From assembly GCA_001602455.1 (NCBI GenBank), contig CP012157.1, forward strand, positions 1,607,733-1,671,732: a stretch of 64,000 nt of DNA, written 5' to 3'. This document shows, piece by piece, positions 27,490-37,492 of this stretch (position 1 is its first letter; every line of letters starts with the position of its first letter). The notes below the pieces were generated by a model. That model did no database searches, was not told the DNA's origin, and saw only the letters and a list, made by a program, of their open reading frames with translations. This DNA is from Betaproteobacteria bacterium UKL13-2. Lineage in GTDB: Bacteria; Pseudomonadota; Gammaproteobacteria; Burkholderiales; Usitatibacteraceae. The position numbers and the translations under genes were made by a program.

Positions 27490-28109
27490 CGCAGAACCTC
27501 GAACCCTTCGTGGCTCAGCATTGATATGAGCGCGAGCAACGGTAAGCCGATCAATGCGGTCGGGTCGTCGCTCCTCATCGACATAATCAGTGCGGCTCCT
27601 AATCCCTCGGACTTGGCACTCCCGGCACAGTCGAGCGCGTTTTCATGCTCGAGGTAGTAGGTAATGGCCGCGTCCGAGTAATTTCGCATCTGAACCGTTG
27701 TTAACACCACCATCGACTGGATATGGTGGGTCTTTGCGTTCAGTAGCGCGACACCGGTGTGAAAGAGAACTGTTTGCCCCCGCATCTGGGTGAGTTGGTG
27801 CACCGCGTTTTGGCGCGTTCCTGGCTTTCCAAGAGGCTGACCGTTGAGGTCGGCGACCTGGTCGGAGCCGATGACGAGGCCGGATTGGAGGTGGAGCTTT
27901 TTTGCCGCAGCTTGTGCTTTCGCAATGGCGATTCTCAGCGCCGTATGCTCGCACCGCTCGCCCGGCATACGACTCTCGTCACACTCAGGCGCGCAAATTG
28001 TGAATGGAAATTGCAGTCGCGAAAGCAGTTCTGCGCGATATCGCGACGTGGAGGCCAAAACAATTGGCGTCGATTGACTGTTTTCCAACGAATTTTTTGC
28101 GGCGAACAC
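27486..28109 (-). CDS. maf: Maf/YceF nucleoside triphosphate pyrophosphatase
   Basis: A 207-residue Maf protein that removes non-canonical or methylated nucleotides (YceF subgroup, often m7GTP). Motifs: IVLASTSRYRAELLSRL near residue 17, the acidic catalytic part VIGSDQVADLNGQPLGKPG, and SAKSEGLGAALI. The position with yceD and rpmF fits the YceF subgroup. It is divergent from yceD with a 45-bp spacer, and operonic with the methyltransferase downstream. Confidence 0.9.
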   Translation of the reverse strand: MFAAKNSLENSQSTPIVLASTSRYRAELLSRLQFPFTICAPECDESRMPGERCEHTALRIAIAKAQAAAKKLHLQSGLVIGSDQVADLNGQPLGKPGTRQNAVHQLTQMRGQTVLFHTGVALLNAKTHHIQSMVVLTTVQMRNYSDAAITYYLEHENALDCAGSAKSEGLGAALIMSMRSDDPTALIGLPLLALISMLSHEGFEVLR

Positions 28110-28154
28110 GGTGTAAGTTATTGATTTTTTGAAGATAAAATAATATCATGTCGT

Positions 28155-28760
28155 ATGAGTACAAAGCACGCCAATTACCGCCATTCCCAACAAAAGAGCG
28201 TTGAGCCGACAGCCGATGGCTGCCATCTGGTGTTGGTCGACACGTTGACCCGCGTGGGGAAGCAGTTCGAGGGCTCATTCAAGCCGAGCGATTTAGGCGG
28301 ATTGAGCGAATACTTGGCTGGAAATGCCGGAAAGATCACATATCAGATTCGGGGAAATATCGTTTCAGATCAATCCGGTAGTCAAAAAAAGCGCTTGCAG
28401 TGTATAATTTTGGGTTGGTTTGAAGTGCTTGATGCGATTACCTTGCAGCCGTCGCGCTTTGACTTGGACATCGAGAGCCATCTCGTGCTCGTTTCATCGG
28501 AAAGAGAGCTTCCGCCGCTCGAGGACGAGTCAGATCACGAGGACTACATTGTCTGTGGTCGCGAGTTCGATGTTTTGTCGCACGTTCAGGAAGAGATTCT
28601 GCTGGTGTTGCCAATCACGACACCGCGAAGTGGAGCGCTTCCGGAGATGACGCTTCCCAAGTCTTTGCGTGTGGTCGGTCGCAATGTGGCAGGCAGTGAG
28701 AAAGAAACGCAAAGGGAGTCGCCTTTTGCCAAGCTACAGGCGCTCAAGAAATCGCGCTGA
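28155..28760 (+). CDS. yceD: YceD family protein (DUF177)
   Basis: 201 residues. The family signature lies in the C-terminal half: VVCGREFDVLSHVQEEILLVLP (here IVCGREFDVLSHV), preceded by an acidic patch and by conserved FDLDIESHLVLV. YceD is linked to 23S rRNA processing and is nearly always next to rpmF, as here (64 bp upstream). It belongs to the rpmF-plsX-fab transcription unit. Confidence 0.88.
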   Translation: MSTKHANYRHSQQKSVEPTADGCHLVLVDTLTRVGKQFEGSFKPSDLGGLSEYLAGNAGKITYQIRGNIVSDQSGSQKKRLQCIILGWFEVLDAITLQPSRFDLDIESHLVLVSSERELPPLEDESDHEDYIVCGREFDVLSHVQEEILLVLPITTPRSGALPEMTLPKSLRVVGRNVAGSEKETQRESPFAKLQALKKSR

Positions 28761-28824
28761 TCGCTGTTTGTATGAGCGGGCAGCAGAAGTATTGTGAAAT
28801 AGGTTTCAATTTAGGAGAACTACC

Positions 28825-29007
28825 ATGGCAGTCCAACAGAATAAGAAGTCGCCGTCTAAGCGCGGAATGCATCGTGCCCACGACTTTCTGACCAACCCAC
28901 CAACCGCAGTTGAGCCAACCACCGGAGAGACGCATTTGCGCCACCATATCTCCCCATCGGGTTTCTACCGCGGGAAGAAAGTGGTCAAAACCAAAGCGGA
29001 CGAATAG
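28825..29007 (+). CDS. rpmF: Ribosomal protein L32
   Basis: 60 residues beginning [20 protein letters not shown] with [16 protein letters not shown], standard for L32 of the large subunit. GGAG lies in front of the ATG. It sits between yceD and plsX, the conserved order in proteobacteria. Confidence 0.98.
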   Translation: MAVQQNKKSPSKRGMHRAHDFLTNPPTAVEPTTGETHLRHHISPSGFYRGKKVVKTKADE

Positions 29008-29081
29008 TCCGTTCGCGCTCGATTAGGCGTCACAAATAACAATTAAGCTGCGGGGACGACTGCAGGAGGCGGTCGACCTAA

Positions 29082-30167
29082 ATGATGCAGACTAAGATTG
29101 CCATCGATGCAATGGGTGGGGACGTAGGGCCGTCGGTCACGGTTCCCGCCGCATTGACTTTTCTCGCGCAATCGCCCGATTGTCGGGTGCTGCTCGTCGG
29201 TCGCACGGGCGACATTAAAGCTGCGCTTTCGGATGCCCGTTCGGTTGCGCGCGATGTGCTGTCACGTCTGGAGATTATTGAAGCGCCTGAGTTGGTCGGT
29301 ATGGATGAAGACATCCGGTCAGCGATTCGCAATAAAAAGCGCTCTTCAATGCGCGTTGCAATTGACCTTGTCAAGTCAGGTGATTCGCATGCATGTGTTT
29401 CAGCAGGTAACACTGGTGCGCTCATGGGGACTGCAAAATTCGTCCTCAAGACGCTGCCTGGCATTGACCGCCCGGCGATTTGTGGCGTGCTGCCCTCGCG
29501 TAAGGGGGTCGTCTATGTTCTTGACCTTGGCGCGAACGCCGAATCAACATCGGAACACTTGCTCCAATTCGCCATCATGGGGGCGATGCTATGTTCAGCA
29601 GTTGAGGGCAAACCCAGTCCGACGGTCGGCCTGTTGAACATTGGCTCGGAGGAAATCAAGGGCAACGAAATTACCAAATCTGCCGGGGAGCTGCTCAAAT
29701 CCAGCCATCTCAACTTCTACGGCAACGTTGAAGGCACCGATATCTACAAGGGAACAACTGATGTCGTTGTGTGTGATGGTTTTGTCGGAAATGTCATGCT
29801 GAAGGCGTCAGAAGGGATTGCTAAGATGATGGGTGACTTCCTGAAAGAGGAGTACACAAAATCCCCAATCCGCAAATTGATGGCGCTTGCATCGCTGCCG
29901 GCGCTGAATGGATTTCGTGCAAGAGTGGACCACAGGCAGTACAACGGTGCTGCCTTGCTGGGTTTGCGCGGTATCGTGGTGAAGAGTCATGGCTCAGCCG
30001 ATACTTTCAGCTTTGGTCGTGCGATACTTCGCGCGCAGTCCGAGGCCGAGCACGGCTTGCTCGGCAAAATCAGTGCCGAAATCGAGCGGCTTCATCGCGA
30101 GGGCTTACTAGTGCCGAGCGCGAGTTCAGATGAGTCAGAGTCATCGTCCAAACTGGCGGCCGAATAA
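29082..30167 (+). CDS. plsX: Phosphate acyltransferase PlsX
   Basis: 361 residues. It converts acyl-ACP to acyl-phosphate for the first acylation of glycerol-3-phosphate at the membrane. Motifs: [20 protein letters not shown] at the start, [10 protein letters not shown] near 107 and [17 protein letters not shown]. The first or second ATG (29082 or 29085) may be used. The stop overlaps the fabH ATG by 1 bp. Confidence 0.96.
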   Translation: MMQTKIAIDAMGGDVGPSVTVPAALTFLAQSPDCRVLLVGRTGDIKAALSDARSVARDVLSRLEIIEAPELVGMDEDIRSAIRNKKRSSMRVAIDLVKSGDSHACVSAGNTGALMGTAKFVLKTLPGIDRPAICGVLPSRKGVVYVLDLGANAESTSEHLLQFAIMGAMLCSAVEGKPSPTVGLLNIGSEEIKGNEITKSAGELLKSSHLNFYGNVEGTDIYKGTTDVVVCDGFVGNVMLKASEGIAKMMGDFLKEEYTKSPIRKLMALASLPALNGFRARVDHRQYNGAALLGLRGIVVKSHGSADTFSFGRAILRAQSEAEHGLLGKISAEIERLHREGLLVPSASSDESESSSKLAAE

Positions 30168-31132
30168 TGAGTCAAACCTACGCTCGCATCGCCGGCACCG
30201 GAAGTTATCTCCCCGAACGGTGTGTGACAAACGAAGAGCTTGCAAAGACCGTTGATACCAATGATGAGTGGATCGTTAGCCGAACCGGCATCCACCAAAG
30301 GCACTATGCAGCCGCTAACCAAAATGCGAGTGATTTAGCATTGATCGCGTGCCAGCGTGCGATGAAGGCGGCGCGTGTAGATGAAAATGACATCGATCTG
30401 ATCATTGTCGCCACATCAACGCCGGATATGGTGTTTCCATCAACGGCCTGCATTCTGCAAGACAAGCTCGGGATTAAGGAAGCAATTGCCTTCGATGTTC
30501 AGGCCGTGTGTGCGGGTTTTGTCTATGGACTTGCGACGGCTGAAAAATTCATCCGTACTGGTGCCAGTAAATGTGCGCTTGTCATTGGCAGCGAGGTCTT
30601 TTCGCGCATCATGAACTGGCAGGATCGAACCACCTGTGTTTTGTTCGGCGATGGAGCGGGCGCGGTTGTCCTCAAGGCGTCCACAGAGCCGGGCATCCTG
30701 TCGACGCATCTGCATGCGGACGGGAGCCATCGCAAAGCGCTCTGTGCGCCTGGCACGGTGGAGAATGGACAGGTTCGTGGTAGCCCCATGCTCACAATGG
30801 AAGGCGGCGCAGTTTATAAGTTTGCCGTCAAGGCTTTCGAAGATGTTGCCTGGGAGGCGTTGCATGCCAATGGCCTGCAGCCCGACGCAATTGACTGGTT
30901 CATCTGCCACCAAGCCAATCAACGCATCATCATGCATGCGGCAAAGAAGCTCGCAATGCCAGACGAAAAAGTCGTGATCACGGTGGATCGTCATGGCAAT
31001 ACGTCGGCGGCATCGATTCCGCTGGCGCTTGATGTGTCCGTGCGCGAAGGCAAGGTTAAGCCTGGGCAAATGGTGCTAATGGCGGCGCTCGGCGGTGGTT
31101 TCGCTTGGGGCGCTGCGCTCGCAAAATGGTAG
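30167..31132 (+). CDS. fabH: Beta-ketoacyl-ACP synthase III
   Basis: 321 residues; starts fatty-acid synthesis by condensing acetyl-CoA with malonyl-ACP. Catalytic triad visible: Cys in [10 protein letters not shown] (about 114), His in ICHQANQRI and Asn in GNTSAASIP. The entry motif TGIHQRHYA is normal. Translationally coupled to plsX. Confidence 0.97.
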   Translation: MSQTYARIAGTGSYLPERCVTNEELAKTVDTNDEWIVSRTGIHQRHYAAANQNASDLALIACQRAMKAARVDENDIDLIIVATSTPDMVFPSTACILQDKLGIKEAIAFDVQAVCAGFVYGLATAEKFIRTGASKCALVIGSEVFSRIMNWQDRTTCVLFGDGAGAVVLKASTEPGILSTHLHADGSHRKALCAPGTVENGQVRGSPMLTMEGGAVYKFAVKAFEDVAWEALHANGLQPDAIDWFICHQANQRIIMHAAKKLAMPDEKVVITVDRHGNTSAASIPLALDVSVREGKVKPGQMVLMAALGGGFAWGAALAKW

Positions 31133-31154
31133 TACTCTCAACACGCGCAAGCAT

Positions 31155-32105
31155 ATGACACCATTCGCCGTTACTTTTGCCGGTCAAGGCTCCCAATCCG
31201 TTGGCATGATGTCGGGTCTGGCTGATTTGGCAGCCGTCAAATCAACTTTCGATGAGGCATCGTCCATTCTTGGCACAGACTTGTGGATGCTGGCGCAGGA
31301 GGGGCCTGCTGAAAGTCAGAATCAGACAGTCAACACGCAACCCCTGATGCTTGTTGCAGGCGTCGCGACATGGCGCGCATGGGAAAGTCTTGGTGGCCCG
31401 TTGCCCGCGTTTTTCGCCGGGCATAGCCTTGGCGAGTACACCGCCTTGGTCGCGGCAGGGGCATTGAGTTTTGCCGACGCCGTGCCGTTGGTACGCTTTC
31501 GTGCGCAGGCGATGCAAGACGCGGTGCCTGAGGGGACAGGCGGGATTGCGGCAGTGCTTGGTCTCGACGTTGACGAAGTTCGCAGCGTTTGTAGGGATGC
31601 GGCAATGGGTGATGTTCTGGAGGCGGTTAACTTGAATTCCCCCGGGCAGTTCGTCATTGCAGGCCATCGTGCGGCAGTCGAGCGCGGGATGGCATTGGCA
31701 AAAGAGAAGGGGGCAAAGCGGGCCATCATGCTGCCGATGAGCGCACCATCGCACTGTGCGTTGATGCAGCCCGCAGCAGATCGGCTCTCGACTCAACTGG
31801 TCTCAGTGGCCTTGACAGCGCCAATTGTGCCAGTGATCCAGAATGCCGATGTTCGCGCATTTATCGAGGTTGCGCAGATGAAACGTGCACTCGTTGAACA
31901 GCTATTTCGCCCCGTTCGGTGGATTGAAACTGTGCAGCACTTTGCCTCAAACGGGGTCAGCACAGTCGTGGAATGTGTACCAGGGAAGGTGCTTACCGGA
32001 TTAAACAAACGAATCGACGGTAATTTGAATTGCGTGGCGGTTACTGATCGCGCCGGGCTAGAAGCCGCAATTGCCGCGGTGTCTGGTGTCCACGGCGTAG
32101 CGTGA
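31155..32105 (+). CDS. fabD: Malonyl-CoA:ACP transacylase
   Basis: 316 residues from the ATG at 31155, chosen because the family begins just before FAVTFAGQGSQSVGM. The active serine is in FFAGHSLGEYTALV (about 93) and the histidine is in MSAPSHCALM. It loads malonate onto ACP. It lies 22 bp behind fabH. Confidence 0.96.
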   Translation: MTPFAVTFAGQGSQSVGMMSGLADLAAVKSTFDEASSILGTDLWMLAQEGPAESQNQTVNTQPLMLVAGVATWRAWESLGGPLPAFFAGHSLGEYTALVAAGALSFADAVPLVRFRAQAMQDAVPEGTGGIAAVLGLDVDEVRSVCRDAAMGDVLEAVNLNSPGQFVIAGHRAAVERGMALAKEKGAKRAIMLPMSAPSHCALMQPAADRLSTQLVSVALTAPIVPVIQNADVRAFIEVAQMKRALVEQLFRPVRWIETVQHFASNGVSTVVECVPGKVLTGLNKRIDGNLNCVAVTDRAGLEAAIAAVSGVHGVA

Positions 32106-32133
32106 TCGTGTACTCCAAACTGAAAAATTAAAT

Positions 32134-32883
32134 ATGACGAATACCTTAATTGGCCAAGTCGCACTCATTACCGGTGCAACGCGCGGAATTGGCGCCGCAA
32201 TTTTGACGAAACTTGCTGCGCAGGGAGCAACAGTCATTGGTACCGCCACGACGGAATCGGGAGCCGTGAGTATCCAAGAGCGTATTGGCGCACTTGGCGT
32301 CAAGGGGCAGGGCGCTGTTCTGGATGTGACTGATGCCGCTCAAACCGAAGCGCTACTGAAGTCAATTGAATCGGCGTTCGGCGCGGTGACTATTCTTGTG
32401 AACAACGCGGGCATTACGCGAGATAACTTGATGATGCGAATGAAAGATGAAGAGTGGTCGACTGTGATTGACACCAACCTGACGTCCATTTTTCGCCTGA
32501 GTCGTGGCGTGATTAAGGCGATGATGAAGGCAAGGGCTGGACGCATCATCAATATCGCCTCGGTCGTCGGCTTTATGGGCAATCCGGGCCAAGTCAATTA
32601 CGTCGCCGCGAAGGCGGGAATGGTCGGCTTTACCAAAGCCTTGGCGCGTGAGGTCGGGAGTCGCAACATTACGGTTAATTGTGTCGCCCCCGGCTTTATT
32701 GAAACCGATATGACAAGAGCACTCTCGCAAGACCAAACGATGAAATTGATTGGTCTCGTCCCCTTGGGCAGGCTCGGTCAAGCCGAGGATGTTGCCGATG
32801 CCGTGTATTTCTTAGCGTCCCCACAAGCCGCATACATCACCGGCAACACTATTCATGTGAATGGCGGCATGCATATGGAGTAA
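32134..32883 (+). CDS. fabG: 3-oxoacyl-ACP reductase
   Basis: A 249-residue short-chain dehydrogenase. NADP site TGATRGIGAAI, NNAGITRDNL, catalytic Ser-Tyr-Lys in ASVVGFMG and YVAAKAG, and C-terminal TGNTIHVNGGMHM, all as in FabG. Reduces beta-ketoacyl-ACP. Confidence 0.96.
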   Translation: MTNTLIGQVALITGATRGIGAAILTKLAAQGATVIGTATTESGAVSIQERIGALGVKGQGAVLDVTDAAQTEALLKSIESAFGAVTILVNNAGITRDNLMMRMKDEEWSTVIDTNLTSIFRLSRGVIKAMMKARAGRIINIASVVGFMGNPGQVNYVAAKAGMVGFTKALAREVGSRNITVNCVAPGFIETDMTRALSQDQTMKLIGLVPLGRLGQAEDVADAVYFLASPQAAYITGNTIHVNGGMHME

Positions 32884-32984
32884 AAGTTGGTAGTCGCAGT
32901 GAAATCGCCCCCTTAAACGGACGGCACGCGAGTTTTCGCGGTTTTGGTAAAATAACGAAGTTCTATCATTAAAGGAAGCAGCAC

Positions 32985-33224
32985 ATGGATAACATCGAAG
33001 GACGCGTAAAAAAGATCGTCGCCGAACAACTCGGCGTTCCGGAAGCCGAAATCAAGAACGAATCATCGTTTGTTGAAGATCTGGGCGCGGACTCGCTAGA
33101 TAATGTCGAGCTGGTAATGGCACTCGAAGAAGAATTTGAGACCGAGATTCCTGACGAGGCGGCAGAAAAAATCACTAACGTCCAGCAGGCAGTCGATTAC
33201 GTTTCAGCAAATCTGAAAAAATAA
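32985..33224 (+). CDS. acpP: Acyl carrier protein
   Basis: 79 residues, acidic and helical. The phosphopantetheine serine is in [14 protein letters not shown] (about residue 37). The spacer in front (101 bp) contains the AT-rich GGTAAAATAACG, which may be a -10 region, and AAAGGAAG before the ATG, suggesting its own strong promoter. Confidence 0.97.
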   Translation: MDNIEGRVKKIVAEQLGVPEAEIKNESSFVEDLGADSLDNVELVMALEEEFETEIPDEAAEKITNVQQAVDYVSANLKK

Positions 33225-33242
33225 CGGTTTCGTATCGTATCG

Positions 33243-33277
33243 AGGCTGTCGATCGGCACCGGTCGGCAGCCTTTTTA
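33243..33277 (+). terminator. Rho-independent terminator after acpP
   Basis: The stem AGGCTG/CAGCCT is extended by TCGATC/GGTCGG with G-U pairs and followed by TTTTT. It is probably partial, since fabF follows 58 bp later in the same direction. Confidence 0.75.
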
Positions 33278-33334
33278 TTGGCTGTTCATAATAGCGTTTC
33301 CTGAAGCGTTTGAATTCCATAAGTGGGTTTGAAT

Positions 33335-34570
33335 ATGAGTAAGCGTCGCGTAGTCATCACCGGATTGGGTATCGTTTCGCCGGTCGGCAATACCGTAGCA
33401 ACGGTATGGGACAATATTGTCAACGGTCGAGGCGGAATCGGTCCGATCACGCGCTTTGATGCAGGTCTTTTGCCAACACGCTTTGCAGGTGAGGTTAAAG
33501 GATTCGACGCAACTCAATGGATGTCTGCAAAAGAAGCCCGGCGGATGGATACATTCATTCATTTTGGGCTTGCTGCCACAAAGATGGCGCTTGACGACTC
33601 TGGCATCGTCGTTGATGACGGCAATGCGCACCGCATCGGGGTTAACGTCGGCTCTGGAATCGGTGGCCTGCCGATGATTGAAGACAATATTCGCGAAATG
33701 ATCGACAAAGGGCCGCGTCGAATCTCGCCGTTTTTTGTGCCGGGTTCGATCATCAATATGGTTGCGGGCCTCATCTCCATCCAATACGGCGTGAAGGGAC
33801 CGAATGTCTCAATGGTGTCTGCTTGCACGACAGCAACACACTGCATTGGTGATGCTGGCCGAATGATTGAGTATGGTGATGCGGACGTGATGATCGCCGG
33901 TGGTGCAGAGGCGACAATTTGCATGGCTGGGATTGGCGGCTTTTGCGCGGTCAAAGCGCTTTCTGAGCGAAATGATTCGCCCGAAACAGCGAGTCGGCCG
34001 TTTGACAAAGATCGAGATGGCTTCGTCCTAGGTGAAGGTGCGGGCGTGCTGATTTTGGAAGAGTACGAACACGCGAAGGCGCGTGGTGCCAGAATCTACG
34101 GTGAACTTGCCGCGATGGGGATGAGCGCAGATGCAAATCACATCACCGCCCCGAGCATGGATGGTCCCCGCCGCGGCATGCTCGCGGCTCTTCATAATGC
34201 TGGTGTTAATGCTGATGAAGTGCAATACCTGAACGCGCACGGAACATCGACACCGCTCGGAGACAAGAATGAAACCGAAGCGGTCAAAGCCGCATTTGGC
34301 ACACACGCCAAGCACTTGGTGGTTAACTCCACCAAATCAATGACAGGACACCTGCTAGGTGCTGCCGGAGGTATTGAAGCGGTGTTTACCACGCTTGCAA
34401 TCTACAACCAGATATCACCGCCGACGATTAACATTTTCAATCAAGATCCTGAGTGCGATTTGGACTATTGTGCAAACACAGCGCGAGACATGAAGATAGA
34501 CTTTGCACTCTCGAATTCATTCGGATTCGGTGGGACAAATGGCACACTCGTCATGAAGCGACTAAAGTAA
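33335..34570 (+). CDS. fabF: Beta-ketoacyl-ACP synthase II
   Basis: 411 residues from the ATG at 33335 (MSKRRVVITGLGIVSPVG). Cys nucleophile in VSACTTATHC (about 164), His in NAHGTSTPLGD, His/Lys region STKSMTGHLLGAAGG and the end NSFGFGGTNGTLVM. Elongates and partly controls unsaturated acyl chains. Confidence 0.97.
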   Translation: MSKRRVVITGLGIVSPVGNTVATVWDNIVNGRGGIGPITRFDAGLLPTRFAGEVKGFDATQWMSAKEARRMDTFIHFGLAATKMALDDSGIVVDDGNAHRIGVNVGSGIGGLPMIEDNIREMIDKGPRRISPFFVPGSIINMVAGLISIQYGVKGPNVSMVSACTTATHCIGDAGRMIEYGDADVMIAGGAEATICMAGIGGFCAVKALSERNDSPETASRPFDKDRDGFVLGEGAGVLILEEYEHAKARGARIYGELAAMGMSADANHITAPSMDGPRRGMLAALHNAGVNADEVQYLNAHGTSTPLGDKNETEAVKAAFGTHAKHLVVNSTKSMTGHLLGAAGGIEAVFTTLAIYNQISPPTINIFNQDPECDLDYCANTARDMKIDFALSNSFGFGGTNGTLVMKRLK

Positions 34571-34610
34571 ACCGTCATCGTTGTCATTGATTGATTCAAA
34601 GTAGGGGCTG

Positions 34611-35612
34611 ATGGTGCGCGTCGTAGGAGTATTACTTTTTGTCCTCGCAGTCATCATGATTGCGCTTGCAAGTGCGGGCGTTCGGTATTCGAAAACGCCG
34701 CTCGATCTTCCGTCGCAGCCTTTCGAGTTTACGGTGGAAAGAGGCACGTCACTCAAGGCGCTTTCTCGCAAATTGGCAGACGCGGGTTTGTTCTCTGAGC
34801 CGTATAGTTTTTGGTTGCTCGGAAAGTTTTCTAATGACGCAAACCTGATCCAAGCGGGCCGGTATCGCTTGACTAAGCCAATTTCGCCAACTGAGCTTTT
34901 GCAAAAGCTAAATGATGGCGATGTCGTCAAGGTTGCGATCACGTTCATCGAAGGCGTGACCTTTAAGAAGATGCGCGAATCTCTTGAGGCTCACCCCGAC
35001 ATTAAGGCGACGCTGAAGGGTAGCTTAGCCAAGGATGTGCTGAAGAAACTCGGTGCTTCAGAGGCCTATCCTGAGGGGTTATTCTTTCCCGACACATACC
35101 AATTTTCACCAGGTACGACAGACTTGGATATTCTTCGCGCAAGTTATCAGTCCATGCAGCGAAAACTCAATGACGCTTGGGCTAGTCGTGCCACTGGACT
35201 TCCATACAAGTCTGCATACGAGGCTCTCATCATGGCCTCGATTATTGAAAAGGAAACAGGACGCGCTGACGAGCGCCCCGAGATTGCTGCCGTATTTGTG
35301 AATAGATTGCGTCTTCCAATGCGACTGCAGACCGACCCGACCGTGATCTACGGACTAGGGGAGAAGTTCGACGGCAATATCCGTAAACGCGATCTGACGA
35401 CCGACACGCCGTACAACACCTATACCCGCGACGGCCTGCCGCCAACGCCGATTGCCATGCCGGGGCTTGCCTCAATTCAGGCCGCTTTGAACCCTGCCAA
35501 TAGCGATAAACTGTACTTCGTCGCGACCAAGAACGGCGATGGGTCCCACGCTTTTTCTAGCAACTTGGCCGATCATAATCGGGCAGTTTCCAAGTACCAG
35601 CTTGGCCGATAA
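34611..35612 (+). CDS. mltG: Endolytic murein transglycosylase
   Basis: 333 residues. One N-terminal membrane segment ([21 protein letters not shown]), a LysM-like domain ([20 protein letters not shown]) and the YceG catalytic domain with Glu in [19 protein letters not shown] (about 218) and the end block [18 protein letters not shown]. It cuts nascent glycan strands. The order fabF-mltG-tmk-holB is as in E. coli apart from pabC. Confidence 0.95.
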   Translation: MVRVVGVLLFVLAVIMIALASAGVRYSKTPLDLPSQPFEFTVERGTSLKALSRKLADAGLFSEPYSFWLLGKFSNDANLIQAGRYRLTKPISPTELLQKLNDGDVVKVAITFIEGVTFKKMRESLEAHPDIKATLKGSLAKDVLKKLGASEAYPEGLFFPDTYQFSPGTTDLDILRASYQSMQRKLNDAWASRATGLPYKSAYEALIMASIIEKETGRADERPEIAAVFVNRLRLPMRLQTDPTVIYGLGEKFDGNIRKRDLTTDTPYNTYTRDGLPPTPIAMPGLASIQAALNPANSDKLYFVATKNGDGSHAFSSNLADHNRAVSKYQLGR

Positions 35613-35623
35613 CAGTGATTAAA

Positions 35624-36250
35624 ATGCGCGGCAAATTCATTACCTTCGAGGGCATTGATGGTGCGGGGAAGTCATCCCACGTAGCATTTGTGGCTGATTT
35701 CCTGCGGGGTCGAGGAATAAATGTCGTGGCGACCCGAGAGCCTGGCGGCACACCGCTCGGAGAGACAATCCGGAATCTTGTCCTGACTGAAAAAATGCAC
35801 GGCGACACTGAGGCGCTACTCGTGTTTGCCAGTCGCAGAGAGCACGTCGCGGCGGTTATTGAGCCTGCACTCGCCGACAGTGCTTGGGTCGTATGCGACC
35901 GATTCACCGATTCGACTTATGCGTACCAGTGTGGCGGCCGTGGCCTAGACCCACAGAGGATCGCGCCGATCGAGCGTTTTGTACACGGACACTTGCAGCC
36001 CGATCTCACCCTACTTTTTGATGCGCCAATCGCAGTCGCGCGCGAGCGCCTAGAGCGTGGAACTGTCAAGCCCGATAAATTCGAGCGCGAGCAAGCCGAT
36101 TTTTTTGCTCGCGTCCGCTTGGCCTACCTCAATCGCGCCGTTGAATTCGCTGAGCGAATCAAAGTCATTGATTCCGCGCAATCAATACGGACGATTCGCG
36201 CTGAGCTCGTTCAGCACCTTGAACAGTTGCTGGATTCGGCAAGGGCATGA
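35624..36250 (+). CDS. tmk: Thymidylate kinase
   Basis: About 208 residues; phosphorylates dTMP. P-loop [14 protein letters not shown] motif [19 protein letters not shown], and the lid with [16 protein letters not shown] 35624 fits the family start; GTG 35615 is the alternative. The end overlaps holB by 4 bp (ATGA). Confidence 0.95.
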   Translation: MRGKFITFEGIDGAGKSSHVAFVADFLRGRGINVVATREPGGTPLGETIRNLVLTEKMHGDTEALLVFASRREHVAAVIEPALADSAWVVCDRFTDSTYAYQCGGRGLDPQRIAPIERFVHGHLQPDLTLLFDAPIAVARERLERGTVKPDKFEREQADFFARVRLAYLNRAVEFAERIKVIDSAQSIRTIRAELVQHLEQLLDSARA

Positions 36251-37314
36251 TTGATATCTTGCCGTGGCAACTTGCGCCGCTTCAACGCCTCATTTCGCGT
36301 GGTGACACGCTGCCCCATGCGTTACTAATCCACGGTCGAAATGGCGTGGGCAAGCTCGAATTCGCAAAAGCACTCGCGCAATCGTTACTCTGTGAAGCGC
36401 CAGAAGACGGTATGGCTTGCGGCACCTGTCCTGCTTGCCGATGGTTTCAGGACGGCAACCACCCCGATTTCAGAGAAATTTTGCCTGCGTCGCTCACCAA
36501 TGAGGCTGATGTCGATAACGCTGGCGCTGGCGCTGATGCTGATGCAGATGCAGATGACAAAGATAAAAAGAAAAGTCGTGAAATCAAAATTGATCAAATT
36601 CGAGGCGTCTCAGATTTCATGACGCTGTCGACGCATCGCCATGGCTACCGTGTGCTCCTGATTCACCCCGCCGAAGCGATGAATCTCGCCGCGGCCAACG
36701 CACTGCTAAAAACCTTGGAAGAGCCTGCGTCTCGATCAGTGATCTTGTTGGTAAGCGACCAATTGGGGAGACTGCTGGCGACCATCCGCAGCCGTTGTCA
36801 GCGCGTTTTGATCCCGATGCCTGAATCTGCGGTCGCGGTTGCATGGCTAACAGCGCAGGGTCTTAGCAATCCAGAAGCAGGCCTAGCCGCGGCCGGCGGG
36901 GCACCACTGGATGCCATTCGGTTTGGTGAAGCCGATTACCAAGCGGCGCGGAATGCGTTCGTGGCGGCACTTGCTGAGCCAGATTTTGACTATGTGCTGA
37001 CAGCGCAGAATCTGGAAAAATCCGATTTGCCGATGGTGCTTGGGTGGTTGCAAACATGGACTAACGATCTCGTCCTACAGAAGATGACTGGGAAAATTCT
37101 GTTTCACCGTGACCGTTTGCGGTCGATTGAAAAAATTTCGGCGCTGTTGGAGTTGCCTCGCTTGTTTCGATTCGAAACCGAACTGCGTCGGACCCGACGG
37201 TTGATAAATCATCCGCTCAATGCGAGGCTGCTGCTGGAACAACTGCTGATTGCCTACAAGCAAGCGATATCCAGCCGCCCCAATTCGGCTCCAAAGGCCG
37301 GCCGAGCGGGGTAG
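36247..37314 (+). CDS. holB: DNA polymerase III delta' subunit
   Basis: A 355-residue clamp-loader subunit. P-loop-like [15 protein letters not shown], zinc module [18 protein letters not shown] (about 58-76), [16 protein letters not shown] and the SRC motif [13 protein letters not shown]. Between about residues 90 and 110 there is an unusual acidic insert ([17 protein letters not shown]) encoded by short GATGCT/GATGCA repeats, probably a surface loop. It ends the fab-tmk-holB block; a REP-like repeat follows. Confidence 0.93.
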   Translation: MIDILPWQLAPLQRLISRGDTLPHALLIHGRNGVGKLEFAKALAQSLLCEAPEDGMACGTCPACRWFQDGNHPDFREILPASLTNEADVDNAGAGADADADADDKDKKKSREIKIDQIRGVSDFMTLSTHRHGYRVLLIHPAEAMNLAAANALLKTLEEPASRSVILLVSDQLGRLLATIRSRCQRVLIPMPESAVAVAWLTAQGLSNPEAGLAAAGGAPLDAIRFGEADYQAARNAFVAALAEPDFDYVLTAQNLEKSDLPMVLGWLQTWTNDLVLQKMTGKILFHRDRLRSIEKISALLELPRLFRFETELRRTRRLINHPLNARLLLEQLLIAYKQAISSRPNSAPKAGRAG

Positions 37315-37339
37315 CCATACAGCGGTGGATCAACGTGCA

Positions 37340-37399
37340 AAAATCGCTCGTCCACTCCCCCGCGTTCGAATGTGCCCCCGTGAAATTTCCGGGTTAGCG
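37340..37399 (+). repeat. REP-like repeat, copy 3
   Basis: AATCGCTCGTCCACTCCCCC to GTGAAATTTCCGGGTTAGCG between holB and the PhoX gene; same orientation as copy 2. Confidence 0.75.
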
Positions 37400-37492
37400 G
37401 CGCACCAATATCTTGTTACAACTTGTAACAAAGCCGTCATATCGCAGACCTAAACTGCCCCCTCCAACAATCCATAACTTGGGGTAAAACTT

